The notes: generated by a model not told the origin, from the sequence alone. 11,918 bases of DNA from JBBRLG01 sp038231495 (GCA_038231495.1 JBBRLG010000202.1:1-11918); one strand, 5' to 3'; positions 1 to 7,946 are shown, counted from the first letter of the stretch. Program-made: numbers and translations.

Positions 1-58
1 CGCTTGCTGGCTCCGCTAGCAGGCCGCTTGCGGAGCCAGCAAGCGGGCCGCTTGCGGC
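1..58. repeat. Palindromic repeat cluster with a 16-bp inverted repeat
   Basis: Bases 1-16 (CGCTTGCTGGCTCCGC) are the exact reverse complement of bases 30-45, with a 13-base loop. This gives a strong stem-loop. The motif GGCCGCTTGCGG occurs at 22-33 and again at 46-57. The second copy extends to the perfect 12-bp palindrome GCCGCTTGCGGC (47-58), which recurs at 10652 and 10996. The cluster starts at the window edge, so it may be longer. It could be the 3' end signal of a gene outside the window or a dispersed intergenic repeat; which of these cannot be decided here. Confidence 0.75.
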
Positions 59-124
59 TACGGCGACCAACGCACGGCCCCGAAAGATTTGCCACACCCG
101 TTTGTAGCCCTTCTTCGGTGCCGG

Positions 125-153
125 TTGCCCGCGTGCGCGCGGCGCGGTAAACC
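125..153 (+). promoter_or_regulatory. Weak candidate promoter for the phospho-sugar mutase
   Basis: TTGCCC at 125-130 and TAAACC at 148-153 are separated by 17 bases. This is a loose sigma-70-like pair about 55 bases before the start codon. Spacing is good but both hexamers are imperfect, and GC-rich DNA gives many such matches. No other structure is evident between 59 and 196. Confidence 0.22.
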
Positions 154-207
154 ATTTCCAGCGGCGTTGCCGCACGGACGACCGAGCGCCCGCGTCGAGG
201 GAGCATC

Positions 208-2136
208 ATGGATCTGCTGACACTGGCCGTCGAGGGATTCAAGAGCGTTGAGGCCGACGCGGCACCCAAGGCCGAAGCCGCTCGCCACCTCAAGCAGTGG
301 CTCGCCGAGCCGGAGTTTGTTGCCTACCGGCCGCAGTTGCAGTGGCTCATCGAAACTCGCCAGTGGGCCGGCCTCCTCGACCGCTTCTACCAGATCCTGC
401 CGTTCGGCACCGGCGGCCGCCGCGGCGCCGTCGGCATCGGCCCCAATCGCATGAATCTGTGGACCCTTGCCGCATCGGTGCAAGGTCATTGCGAATACTT
501 ACGCGAGCGCTTCCCCGGCGTCGATCCGTTGCACGTCGCGCTGGCATATGACGTACGCCAGTTTGAGGACAAGCGCAAGCAGTACAACCCCGCGCTGCCC
601 AACCCGGTGCTGCACCTGTCGTCGCGCGGCCTGGCCGAACACGCCGCGGGCGTATATGCGGCCAACGGCGTCCAGGCGATCATCCTGCCGGCCGAGAGCA
701 AGCACTTTTTGGCGACGCCGGAATTGTCGTTCACGATCCGGTTGTTGCGCGCCCACGGCGGCTTAAACATCTCGGCGTCGCACAACCCGCCGGACGACAA
801 CGGCGGCAAGTTTTACGACGAGCGCGGCGGCCAGCCCGTGCCGCCCGAAGACCAACTCATGGCCGACCTCGTCGATCAGGTCACGGTCATCAAATACTTG
901 CCGTACGCCGAGGCGCTGCGCTCCGGCCGACTGACGTTGCTCGACGAGACGCCGCACCGGGCCTACATCGACCTGTGCCGCAAGCAGAGCCTTATCCCGC
1001 CGCCGACGAAGACCGAGGACTTCAAGGTCGTCTTCACGCCCCTGCACGGCGTCGGCTCCATGACCGCGCTGGAGGCGCTGGTCGAACAGGGCTTCCGCGT
1101 CATTCCCGTCGCCGAGCAGATGGAGCCGGACGGGCAGTTCCCCAACGTGACCAAGACGCCCAACCCCGAAATCCCGGAGTCGATGGACCGCGCCGCCGTC
1201 ACGGCGAAGCAGTTCAAGGCCGACCTCGTGCTGTCCACCGACCCGGACGCCGACCGACTCGGCGCACTGGCCCCCGACCGCGCGGGCAACTGGCGGTTCA
1301 TCACCGGCAACGAGATCGCCGCCCTGCTGACCCATTTCAAGCTGAGCAAACTGGCGCAAAAGGGCCGCTTGCCGTCGTCGCCGATCGTGGTGCGCACCGA
1401 AGTGACGACGAGCCAGATCACGCGCATCGCCCGGCACTTCAAGGCCCAGGTCATCGACAACCTGCTCGTCGGCTTCAAGTATATTGCGGAGGTACTTTGG
1501 CAACTCGAACAAAACGGGTCGTACGAGGACGTGCGCGGCACGCCGGACGACTTCATCCTGGCGACGGAGGAGAGCCACGGGGCGTTGGTGATGCCGCAAA
1601 TCCGCGACAAGGACGCGGCCGGCGCGGCGATCTTGATGGCGGAGCTGGCGCTCGACCAGAAGCGGCGCGGGCAGACGGTGCTGGACTACATCGACCGGCT
1701 GGCGCGGGAGTTCGGCTACTACCGCAACGAAGGCATCTCGGTGTTCATGACCGGCATCCAGGGCAAGCAGCAAATGGCGTTGATGATCGACCGGCTACGG
1801 GCCGCGCCGCCGCAGCAGATCGCCGGGCTGGACGTGACGAGCTTTGAAGACCTGCGCGACGAAGAGGGTAAATTCGGACCGCTCAAGGGCGCGACCGACG
1901 CGGCGTCGCGCAACGTGCTGGTGTTCCGCTGCGGCGAGCGGGCCAAGGTGGCATTGCGGCCCAGCGGCACCGAGCCGAAGGCGAAAATCTACCTGGAGGT
2001 GTGTACGTCGCCGTGTAAGCCGGGCACGACCGCCGCCGAGTGGCAACGCCTGTGCCGGGAGGCGGACGCGTTGACGGAAAAGATCGGCACGGAGTTCAAG
2101 CGGGACGCATTGGCGTTGATTGGGCTGCATTCGTAA
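208..2136 (+). CDS. Phospho-sugar mutase (phosphoglucomutase/phosphomannomutase family)
   Basis: A 642-residue alpha-D-phosphohexomutase, a cytosolic enzyme that moves phosphate between C1 and C6 of a hexose through a phosphoserine, linking glycolytic intermediates to glycogen and cell-envelope sugar synthesis. All four signature loops are visible. The catalytic serine loop is SASHNP with Ser191. The metal-binding loop is DPDADR (345-350). The sugar-specificity loop is EESHG (454-458), and the C-terminal phosphate-binding loop is RPSGTEPK (584-591). The EESHG form and the length, greater than the 450-550 residues of classical PMM/PGM, resemble the PGM2/PgcA-like branch. About 65 residues precede the conserved GTGGRRG region (67-73), as usual for that branch. 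ATG at 208 is supported by GAGGGAG at 197-203. The exact sugar, glucose or mannose, cannot be read from the sequence. The gene is complete and appears monocistronic. Confidence 0.95.
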   Translation: MDLLTLAVEGFKSVEADAAPKAEAARHLKQWLAEPEFVAYRPQLQWLIETRQWAGLLDRFYQILPFGTGGRRGAVGIGPNRMNLWTLAASVQGHCEYLRERFPGVDPLHVALAYDVRQFEDKRKQYNPALPNPVLHLSSRGLAEHAAGVYAANGVQAIILPAESKHFLATPELSFTIRLLRAHGGLNISASHNPPDDNGGKFYDERGGQPVPPEDQLMADLVDQVTVIKYLPYAEALRSGRLTLLDETPHRAYIDLCRKQSLIPPPTKTEDFKVVFTPLHGVGSMTALEALVEQGFRVIPVAEQMEPDGQFPNVTKTPNPEIPESMDRAAVTAKQFKADLVLSTDPDADRLGALAPDRAGNWRFITGNEIAALLTHFKLSKLAQKGRLPSSPIVVRTEVTTSQITRIARHFKAQVIDNLLVGFKYIAEVLWQLEQNGSYEDVRGTPDDFILATEESHGALVMPQIRDKDAAGAAILMAELALDQKRRGQTVLDYIDRLAREFGYYRNEGISVFMTGIQGKQQMALMIDRLRAAPPQQIAGLDVTSFEDLRDEEGKFGPLKGATDAASRNVLVFRCGERAKVALRPSGTEPKAKIYLEVCTSPCKPGTTAAEWQRLCREADALTEKIGTEFKRDALALIGLHS

Positions 2137-2150
2137 GCAACTCGCACTGG

Positions 2151-2179
2151 TTGCGAAGGTTGCCCCCCAGTGTTATACT
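2151..2179 (+). promoter_or_regulatory. Candidate sigma-70-like promoter after the mutase gene
   Basis: TTGCGA (2151-2156) and TATACT (2174-2179) are separated by exactly 17 bases. This is the best consensus match noticed in the window. It starts 14 bases after the mutase stop codon and points rightward, but no plus-strand gene follows until 4508. Transcription starting near 2186 would run straight into the hairpin at 2203-2249, so the product could be a short structured RNA. No transcript data are available here. Confidence 0.4.
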
Positions 2180-2202
2180 CACCCCCGGCTTAGAATGACA
2201 CA

Positions 2203-2249
2203 AGCCCGACGCGCCGGCGAGGGACAGACCCTCGCTGGCGCGTCGGGCT
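2203..2249. repeat. Long perfect-type hairpin (21-bp stem, 5-base loop)
   Basis: Arm 2203-2223 pairs with arm 2229-2249 around the loop ACAGA. Twenty pairs are Watson-Crick and one is G-U, beginning AGCCCGACGCGCC and ending GCGCGTCGGGCT. Only a poor T-run follows (CTTCTG), so this is not a textbook intrinsic terminator. It could still end mutase transcription, or be a member of a dispersed hairpin repeat family. The rest of the gap to 2401 shows no gene or convincing signal. Confidence 0.8.
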
Positions 2250-2401
2250 CTTCTGAAAATAGGCCATCGCCTGGACAGACGATCACAACCTCGACCCATT
2301 TTCATCCGTCGGGGGGTCGCGCAGCAACATGACCACTTGTGTCAAGTTGCCCCGCGCCGAGTATAGTCGATGAGACGTGGGAAAGGGAAGAAGGAAGAGC
2401 G

Positions 2402-3103
2402 CTAGGCCTTGAGGAACGCCGCCATGATCTCGCAGAGCTTCTTCAGGTACGCGAACTTGTCCACCAAGCCCGCGTAGACGTGTGCGTAGTCGAGCGCCTG
2501 GACAGTCGCCTGGGCGTTCCCCTTCTTGTACGTCTTGCCGCCGATGGCGTAGCAGGCGTTCATGTCGTTGGCTGGCGTGGGCCGCAACTGCATGTCGTCG
2601 TTCACCGGATCGAACCCGCACGCGGCGATGATCGCAGGCACCGTGATTTTGGCATCGATGTTGAGGAAGTGAAAGTACTCGGCCAGGAACCACGCCTCGA
2701 CCTCCATGATGGACAAAATGAAGTCCACGACTAGGGGCTTGGTCCGGACGAGGAGCGGCAGCCCTTTCTCCAAGTCGGTGATCTCGGCGGCCGTGAACCT
2801 CGGATACACGTCCCGAATGCAGACGATCTTTGAATAGCCGGACTTCACGAGGGACGGATATTCCTCAGTCATCCGGGTCTTGACGGCGTCATCGCCCCCG
2901 CAGTCGTGGATGACGACAAAGTGCTTTTGGCCGGCCTGCGGTCCCTCGGCTTGAATCTGATAGTTATGGCGAGGGCAGGTCGTTCCCCCGTCGATCCGTC
3001 GCCACTGGATTAGGACCGCGTTCTTCTCCGCCACTTCCCGAATCAGCTTGTCAACGAATACGAGCTCGGTGTAGCCCTCGACGAAGATGGCCATTTTATT
3101 CAT
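2402..3103 (-). CDS. TOPRIM/DUF4276-like protein, putative effector nuclease of a two-gene defence unit
   Basis: A 233-residue protein with no signal peptide or membrane segment. The N-terminus has a hydrophobic strand followed by the acidic pair FVEGYTE (Glu9, Glu13), as in TOPRIM-type nucleases and DUF4276/RloB-like proteins. VVIHDCGGDD (63-72) and IVCIRDVYP (93-101, Asp98) supply further acidic positions. EVEAWFLAE (134-142) matches the E-x-E-x-W motif common in DUF4276-type proteins. The second acidic residue of a classical DxD is missing after Asp98 (DVY), so catalysis is uncertain. Its start overlaps the 3' end of the ATPase gene by 8 bases and no good ribosome site precedes it, which points to translational coupling. 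A 60-base line of the gene (2821-2880) is 52% GC against about 70% in neighbouring housekeeping genes, suggesting horizontal acquisition. The family assignment is by motif only; Met4 is an alternative start. Confidence 0.72.
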   Translation of the reverse strand: MNKMAIFVEGYTELVFVDKLIREVAEKNAVLIQWRRIDGGTTCPRHNYQIQAEGPQAGQKHFVVIHDCGGDDAVKTRMTEEYPSLVKSGYSKIVCIRDVYPRFTAAEITDLEKGLPLLVRTKPLVVDFILSIMEVEAWFLAEYFHFLNIDAKITVPAIIAACGFDPVNDDMQLRPTPANDMNACYAIGGKTYKKGNAQATVQALDYAHVYAGLVDKFAYLKKLCEIMAAFLKA

Positions 3104-4376
3104 GAGCGGCCGCGGTCTCCATCTTGGGGATTCCGTTCGCGAAATCCATCTCGAAAAAGGTGAAATTGCTCATCCCGACGAACCGGAAGTACTCGAACTC
3201 CTTCTTCGAGTTCTCGTGGTTCCGAACGGTCACCTGGTTGCCCTGCCGCCGCAGCACGCTCCACTCGTCGAGGGGTACTTCGTTCATCACGAACTTGTCA
3301 TTGGTCGAGACAATGAGTTGGACGTCGGATTCCTGCGCCCGTTGTCGCATGAGGTCGATTAGCTTGCAAGAGCGCTCGAAGTCGAGACCCTCTCCGATGT
3401 CGTCTACGATGATGCAACTCGGCCGGCTGGCAATGACCGCGTAAGTCAGGAGGATGATGACGGAGAGTGCCCGGAACATACCCTGCGACATCTCGGGTTG
3501 CTGCGTCGGGCAGGCGAGAGCCTGTTCCTTGGCGAACAATATCCAAGGCTCAACCCGGTTCTCTCCCAAACTGCCGGGCATTATCAGAATTTCGATGTCG
3601 GTCGGTACCATCACGCCGACTTCCGTTAGCTCGTATCCGATCGCGTTCATCCCGTCGCGCACAGTCGCGGCGAACTGGTCGGGAAAGTTCCTTACGCCCC
3701 TGCGGAATAGACCGACGATCGCGTTCACGTCACGCGGGTCCGGGATCGGCCCATTTTGCACGAGGATAGAGATGCTGCCGTGCCCCATTTTATCGCCAAA
3801 CGCGTAGTGGCGGACACCCTCGCCCCACTGGCCGAGGGGTTCTAGGAACTTGTGTTGAATGCTGTCGCGGCGGGCAACGACGGCCGCGTCCCCTTCGGGA
3901 GTCTGGAACTCAAAATGAGCGCCTTGCTTTTCATGGAATATCTTGCCGACGCCGCCGGCCCCGCGGGTGAGAAGAATCTTGTCCTCGTCGGTAAACTGCT
4001 CGGAGACGACCTTTCGCTCACAAATGTCAAGGAAATACCGCAGGGTTCGTCCCTCGTGGTCGAAGGTGGCTTCGTATGTCCCGGTCGAGAGGTCGGAGGG
4101 TTTTCGCCTCCCTGACACGAGGTCTCCCAGCCCATTGATAGTGTTCAACGTCCTACTCTTGCCTGAGGCGTTCTTGCCAACGATCAGGTTGATCCGGTTG
4201 AGCGTCAGACCGGACAGTCCCCATTCGCGTGCGGTTTTTGGCCACTCGGTATAGGCGTAGGTTCTGAGTCGCACGGGCAGTCCCTCTTCGCTCAAAGTGC
4301 AATACTTCTGTGCATTAATTCGCTCAGACAACTGAGCGGCAAGTCTTTCCGCATTGTACGGTCCGGCGACCGACAT
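3096..4376 (-). CDS. AAA/ABC-type ATPase (AAA15/OLD-like), putative defence sensor
   Basis: A 426-residue cytosolic ATPase. Walker A is GKNASGKS (67-74), directly after the strand RINLIV. A degenerate ABC-signature region, MSQGMFRALS, lies at 296-305. Walker B and D-loop are CIIVDDIGEGLD (321-332), with the acidic pair Asp325-Asp326. The segment STNDKFVMNEVP (357-368) follows, a layout seen in small AAA15/OLD-like ATPases of SMC/ABC type. The middle (about 100-290) is the lid/coiled region expected in such proteins. It has no nuclease domain of its own, so the overlapping TOPRIM-like gene downstream probably supplies the effector, as AriB does for AriA in PARIS. The ATG at 4376 is preceded by a GGGAAAGG ribosome site (plus-strand 4381-4388). 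Sampled lines are 53 to 62% GC, lower than flanking genes. The defence role is inferred from architecture. Confidence 0.82.
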   Translation of the reverse strand: MSVAGPYNAERLAAQLSERINAQKYCTLSEEGLPVRLRTYAYTEWPKTAREWGLSGLTLNRINLIVGKNASGKSRTLNTINGLGDLVSGRRKPSDLSTGTYEATFDHEGRTLRYFLDICERKVVSEQFTDEDKILLTRGAGGVGKIFHEKQGAHFEFQTPEGDAAVVARRDSIQHKFLEPLGQWGEGVRHYAFGDKMGHGSISILVQNGPIPDPRDVNAIVGLFRRGVRNFPDQFAATVRDGMNAIGYELTEVGVMVPTDIEILIMPGSLGENRVEPWILFAKEQALACPTQQPEMSQGMFRALSVIILLTYAVIASRPSCIIVDDIGEGLDFERSCKLIDLMRQRAQESDVQLIVSTNDKFVMNEVPLDEWSVLRRQGNQVTVRNHENSKKEFEYFRFVGMSNFTFFEMDFANGIPKMETAAAHE

Positions 4377-4401
4377 GCTACCTTTCCCGAAAACCTGTCC
4401 A

Positions 4402-4443
4402 TCAAACCCGGTTTTCTACGCCTGCCGCCCGCTTCGGGTTTGA
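4402..4443. promoter_or_regulatory. 9-bp inverted repeat in the divergent intergenic region
   Basis: TCAAACCCG (4402-4410) and CGGGTTTGA (4435-4443) are perfect reverse complements 24 bases apart. They lie between the divergent ATPase and DUF1549/DUF1553 genes. The left arm sits 26 bases before the ATPase start codon and the right arm overlaps the candidate -35 box of the plus-strand gene. It could be an operator for a dimeric regulator or a hairpin in the ATPase leader. No regulator gene is adjacent. Confidence 0.45.
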
Positions 4444-4468
4444 ATCCGACGCCCCTTTCGTACACAAT
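4440..4468 (+). promoter_or_regulatory. Candidate promoter for the DUF1549/DUF1553 gene
   Basis: TTGAAT (4440-4445) and CACAAT (4463-4468) are 17 bases apart, each matching 4 of 6 consensus bases. They lie about 40 bases before the GTG start. A start near 4475 would give a short leader containing the ribosome site GGAGA at 4496-4500. Confidence 0.35.
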
Positions 4469-4507
4469 AAGAGAGAAGCCCTCCTCCCGCCTGCCGGAGA
4501 TCCCACC

Positions 4508-7500
4508 GTGACGAATCCGTTTCGCGCGACGCGCTATACCGCCCTTGCCCTGTCCGTAACCTGCCTCGCCCTCCTCGGTCTACCAGCACCAGCCGCGCCG
4601 CCCGCCGCGCCCGTGCCGCCCGACCACGCGGCGAAGATGGCCCAGGGCACGGACCTATTCACCAAGCACGTCCGCGCCATTCTCGTCGAAAACTGCTTGA
4701 AGTGCCACGGCGGCAATAAGACGCAGAAGGGCTTCGACATCTCCACGCGCGAACTGTTCCTCAAGGGCGGCGAGAACGGCCCCGTCGTCGAAGTCGGCAA
4801 GGCCAAGGACAGCCGCCTGTACGACCTCATCCGCCACAAGGAAATGCCGTACATGCCCTCCAAGGAGGACAAGCTTTCCGAGGACAAGATTGCGAAAATC
4901 GCAGAATGGATCGACCTCGGCGCGCCTTACGATAAGCCACTTATCGAGAAGGCAACAACGGTCAAGAAGGCGATGGTTGTCACCGACGACGACCGCAAAT
5001 TCTGGTCGTTCCAGCCACTCAAGCGCTCGCCGGTGCCGGACATGAAGGACGCCGGCTGGTGCCGTACGCCGGTGGACCGCTTCATCGTGGCGAAGCTCAA
5101 TGACAAGGGACTGTCACCCAACCCGGCCGCCGACCGGCGCACGCTCATTCGCCGGGCGTACTTCGACCTGATCGGCCTGCCGCCCGAACCCGCCGAGGTC
5201 GAGAAGTTCGTCAACGACCCGGACCCCCACGCCTACGAGAAGCTAGTCGATAAGCTCCTGGCCAGTCCGCAGCACGGCGAGCGCTGGGCACGGCACTGGC
5301 TCGACCTGGCCCGCTTCGCCGAGAGCCACGGCTTCGAGCACGACTACGACCGGCCCACCGCCTACCACTACCGCGATTTCGTCATCAAGGCGCTCAACGC
5401 GGATTTGCCCTACGACAAGTTCGTCAAATGGCAAATCGCCGGCGACGAGTACGAACCGGACAACCCGCTAGCCTTGATGGCCACCGGCTTCCTCGCGGCC
5501 GGCGTCCACAGTACGCAGATCACGAAAAACCAGGTCGAAAAGGAGCGCTACGACGAACTGGACGACATGTCGCGCACCGTCGGCACCGCGATGCTCGGCC
5601 TGACGGTCGGCTGCGCCCGCTGCCACGACCACAAGTACGACCCGATCCCGACGCGCGACTATTACCGCCTGTTGTCCACGTTCACGACGACGGTACGTTC
5701 CGAGGTGGAACTGAACCTCGACCCGGACGCGACCCGGCTGGCTCGTGCCCAGTTCGACAAGGACCACGCGCCGCTGGCCGAGGCCGTGACGCGCTACGAG
5801 AAGGACGAGTTGCCCAAACGGCTCGACCAGTACCTCGCGGGCCGCAAGAAGGAGTCGAAGCCGCTTAAATGGCAAATACTCGATCTGGTAAGTTATCAAT
5901 CGCAGGGCGGCGCGACGCTGACGAAGCAGGACGACGGCTCGGTGCTGGCGACGGGCAAGAACCCCGACTTCGACACCTACACTTTCGTGGTTCATACCAA
6001 GGCCAAGGGCATTACGGCTGTGCGGCTGGAGGCGCTGGCCGACCCGTCGCTGGTCAAGAGCGGTCCGGGCCGGGCCGGCAACGGCAACTTCGCCTTGAGC
6101 GACTTCCGTGTGACCGCGGCCGCGCTCGACAAGAAAACGGAGGCAGTCGCGGTCAAGCTGGTGAGCGCCAAGGCGACGTTTGAACAACCGGGCCTGCCGG
6201 TCAAAGCCGCGATCGACGACGACAAGAAGTCGGCGTGGGCGGTCGATCCGCAGTTCGGCAAGAACCACGCCGCCGTCTTCGAGACGGAGGGCGAGATCGG
6301 CTTCGACAGCGGTACTGTGCTAACGTTTACGCTGTCGTTCAACAACAACAACGGCCACCAGATCGGCCGGCCGCGCCTGTCGCTGACGACGCTGCCGCGC
6401 CCCGTCAGTCTCGACGGCGACGCGCTGCCCGCCGGCGTTCAGGCGGTGTTCGTCAAGCTGGACACCGCGCCCGAAGCGAAGTTGAGCGACGACGAGCGCG
6501 GCACGCTTTTGAAGTGGTATCGCACGCGCGATCCACAATGGCAGCAATTGAACAAAAAGGTGGAGGAGCATAACAAATCGGCCCCGAAGGCGGGCGCGAC
6601 GAAGGTGCTGATTTCGACGGAGGGGCTGCCGGCCGTGCGCCTGCACACGCAGGGCGGCGACTTCCTCGAACAGACGCACTTCCTCAAGCGTGGCGACCCC
6701 AACCAGAAGGAAGAGGTCGCGACGCCGGGCTTCCTGCAAGTGCTGATGCCCAATCCCGAACAGGAGAAGCGCTGGCAAACGCCGCCGCCCAGCGGTTGGC
6801 GCACGTCGTACCGTCGCCGGGCGTTGGCCGAATGGATGACCGACGTGGACCACGGTGGCGGCCACCTGCTGGCGCGCGTCATCGTCAACCGGTTGTGGCA
6901 GCATCACATGGGCGTCGGCATCGTCGGCACGCCGAGCGACTTCGGCTTCCAGGGCGACCGGCCGACGCACCCCGAACTGCTCGACTACCTGGCGTCGGAG
7001 TTGATCGAACACGGCTGGAGCCTCAAGCACATCCACAAGCTCATCATGACGAGTGCCGTTTACACGCAATCGACGCACTTCGACAAGGAGAAGGCGAAGC
7101 TGGACGAGCACGACCGCCTCTACTGGCGGCGGGTGCCGCACCGCCTGGAAGCCGAGGCGATCCGCGACTCGCTGCTGGCGGTCAGCGGCACGCTCGACCC
7201 GAAGCCGTTCGGCCCCGGCACGCTCGACGCGAACATGAAACGACGGTCGATCTATTTCTTCGTGAAGCGCAGTCAGATGATGCCGACGATGGTGCTCTTC
7301 GACGGCCCCGACACACTGCAAGGTTTGGAACAGCGTGGCACGACGACGATCGCGCCGCAATCGCTGCTGCTGATGAACAACGGCCAAGTGCGGAGTTGTG
7401 CGGAGAGTTTTGCGAAGCGCATCAACCCGAAGGAGGGTCTGCCGCCCGCGGACGTGGTGCGTGCCGCCTACGCCCGCGCGCTCGGCCGGCAGCCGAAAGA

Positions 7501-7645
7501 ACGCGAACTGACAGACTCGATGGCGTTCCTCAAGGAGCAGACGGAATCATACAAGGCCACGGGCAAGGGCGACGCGCACCAGTTGGCGTTGACGGATTTC
7601 TGCCAGGCGCTGCTGGGGTTGAACGAGTTTATTTACATCGACTAA
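4508..7645 (+). CDS. Secreted planctomycete protein with PSCyt1, DUF1549 (PSCyt2) and DUF1553 (PSD1) domains
   Basis: A 1045-residue exported protein. It has a short basic start followed by a hydrophobic stretch and an Ala/Pro-rich cleavage area (about residues 10-35), which is a signal peptide. The first cytochrome-like domain carries CLKCH (63-67) with the possible methionine ligand in KEMPYMP (111-117). DUF1549 follows (about 165-400), with the second haem-type motif CARCH at 369-373 in the family-typical CHDHKYDP context. A beta-rich insertion (about 455-650) resembles carbohydrate-binding or lectin-like folds. DUF1553 covers about 765-1045 and includes VNRLWQHHMG and the SDFG/HPELLDYLA segment. 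Function is unknown; these proteins are proposed to act in polysaccharide or sulfated-glycan use with DUF1501 partners. The GTG start at 4508 is chosen for the GGAGA site at 4496-4500 and because it yields the complete signal peptide. Haem attachment is inferred from the motifs. Confidence 0.93.
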   Translation: MTNPFRATRYTALALSVTCLALLGLPAPAAPPAAPVPPDHAAKMAQGTDLFTKHVRAILVENCLKCHGGNKTQKGFDISTRELFLKGGENGPVVEVGKAKDSRLYDLIRHKEMPYMPSKEDKLSEDKIAKIAEWIDLGAPYDKPLIEKATTVKKAMVVTDDDRKFWSFQPLKRSPVPDMKDAGWCRTPVDRFIVAKLNDKGLSPNPAADRRTLIRRAYFDLIGLPPEPAEVEKFVNDPDPHAYEKLVDKLLASPQHGERWARHWLDLARFAESHGFEHDYDRPTAYHYRDFVIKALNADLPYDKFVKWQIAGDEYEPDNPLALMATGFLAAGVHSTQITKNQVEKERYDELDDMSRTVGTAMLGLTVGCARCHDHKYDPIPTRDYYRLLSTFTTTVRSEVELNLDPDATRLARAQFDKDHAPLAEAVTRYEKDELPKRLDQYLAGRKKESKPLKWQILDLVSYQSQGGATLTKQDDGSVLATGKNPDFDTYTFVVHTKAKGITAVRLEALADPSLVKSGPGRAGNGNFALSDFRVTAAALDKKTEAVAVKLVSAKATFEQPGLPVKAAIDDDKKSAWAVDPQFGKNHAAVFETEGEIGFDSGTVLTFTLSFNNNNGHQIGRPRLSLTTLPRPVSLDGDALPAGVQAVFVKLDTAPEAKLSDDERGTLLKWYRTRDPQWQQLNKKVEEHNKSAPKAGATKVLISTEGLPAVRLHTQGGDFLEQTHFLKRGDPNQKEEVATPGFLQVLMPNPEQEKRWQTPPPSGWRTSYRRRALAEWMTDVDHGGGHLLARVIVNRLWQHHMGVGIVGTPSDFGFQGDRPTHPELLDYLASELIEHGWSLKHIHKLIMTSAVYTQSTHFDKEKAKLDEHDRLYWRRVPHRLEAEAIRDSLLAVSGTLDPKPFGPGTLDANMKRRSIYFFVKRSQMMPTMVLFDGPDTLQGLEQRGTTTIAPQSLLLMNNGQVRSCAESFAKRINPKEGLPPADVVRAAYARALGRQPKERELTDSMAFLKEQTESYKATGKGDAHQLALTDFCQALLGLNEFIYID

Positions 7646-7655
7646 AGGCGGTTCC

Positions 7656-7946
7656 ATGCTGACATACAAGGCGATGTACAAGTTCCTTGACCAGGACGAA
7701 GGCGTTCACGCCGAAGTGCTGGACTTCCCCGGCGTCATCACCTGCGGCCGCGACCTGGACGAAGCCCGACGGCTGCTCGCGAGCGCGCTCGTGGATATGG
7801 CAGAAACGAACTTGGCACTCGGCGAATCGTTGCCGCGGCCGAACCCGACGTGTACGAACGAAGACGCGGACCTGGAGGAGCCGCTTCATCTCTTGTTGAC
7901 GGCGGCGAGCCGCGTCGCCCTCGTACCGCAAAGTGCGACGCCATGA
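7656..7946 (+). CDS. hicB: HicB-family antitoxin
   Basis: A 96-residue protein of the HicB/UPF0150 type. The N-terminal part has the expected pattern: a short strand, an acidic turn (DQDEGVHAEV), the motif DFPGVITCG (22-30), then a helix starting DLDEARRLL, and the LPRPNP segment near 58-63. HicB normally neutralises HicA by covering its active site and often represses its own operon. No ribbon-helix-helix or HTH can be recognised in the C-terminal third, so autorepression is doubtful. The start is 10 bases after the stop of the DUF1553 gene, and the ribosome site AAAGG (7644-7648) overlaps that stop, suggesting read-through expression. Its stop overlaps the hicA start as ATGA. The partner toxin is disrupted, so this gene may now be a free antitoxin. 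Confidence 0.85.
   Translation: MLTYKAMYKFLDQDEGVHAEVLDFPGVITCGRDLDEARRLLASALVDMAETNLALGESLPRPNPTCTNEDADLEEPLHLLLTAASRVALVPQSATP

Noticed and set aside
763..1773. 336-codon minus-strand open frame
   Set aside because: Antisense to the phospho-sugar mutase, whose catalytic motifs are all intact. The shadow has shadow-like composition and no motif.
2203..2249. Textbook intrinsic terminator for the mutase gene
   Set aside because: The stem is very strong but is followed by CTTCTG rather than a T-run, so it was annotated as a hairpin repeat with only possible terminator activity.
6320..7387. 355-codon minus-strand open frame
   Set aside because: Antisense to the DUF1553 domain, Arg/Val-rich, no ribosome site or domain.
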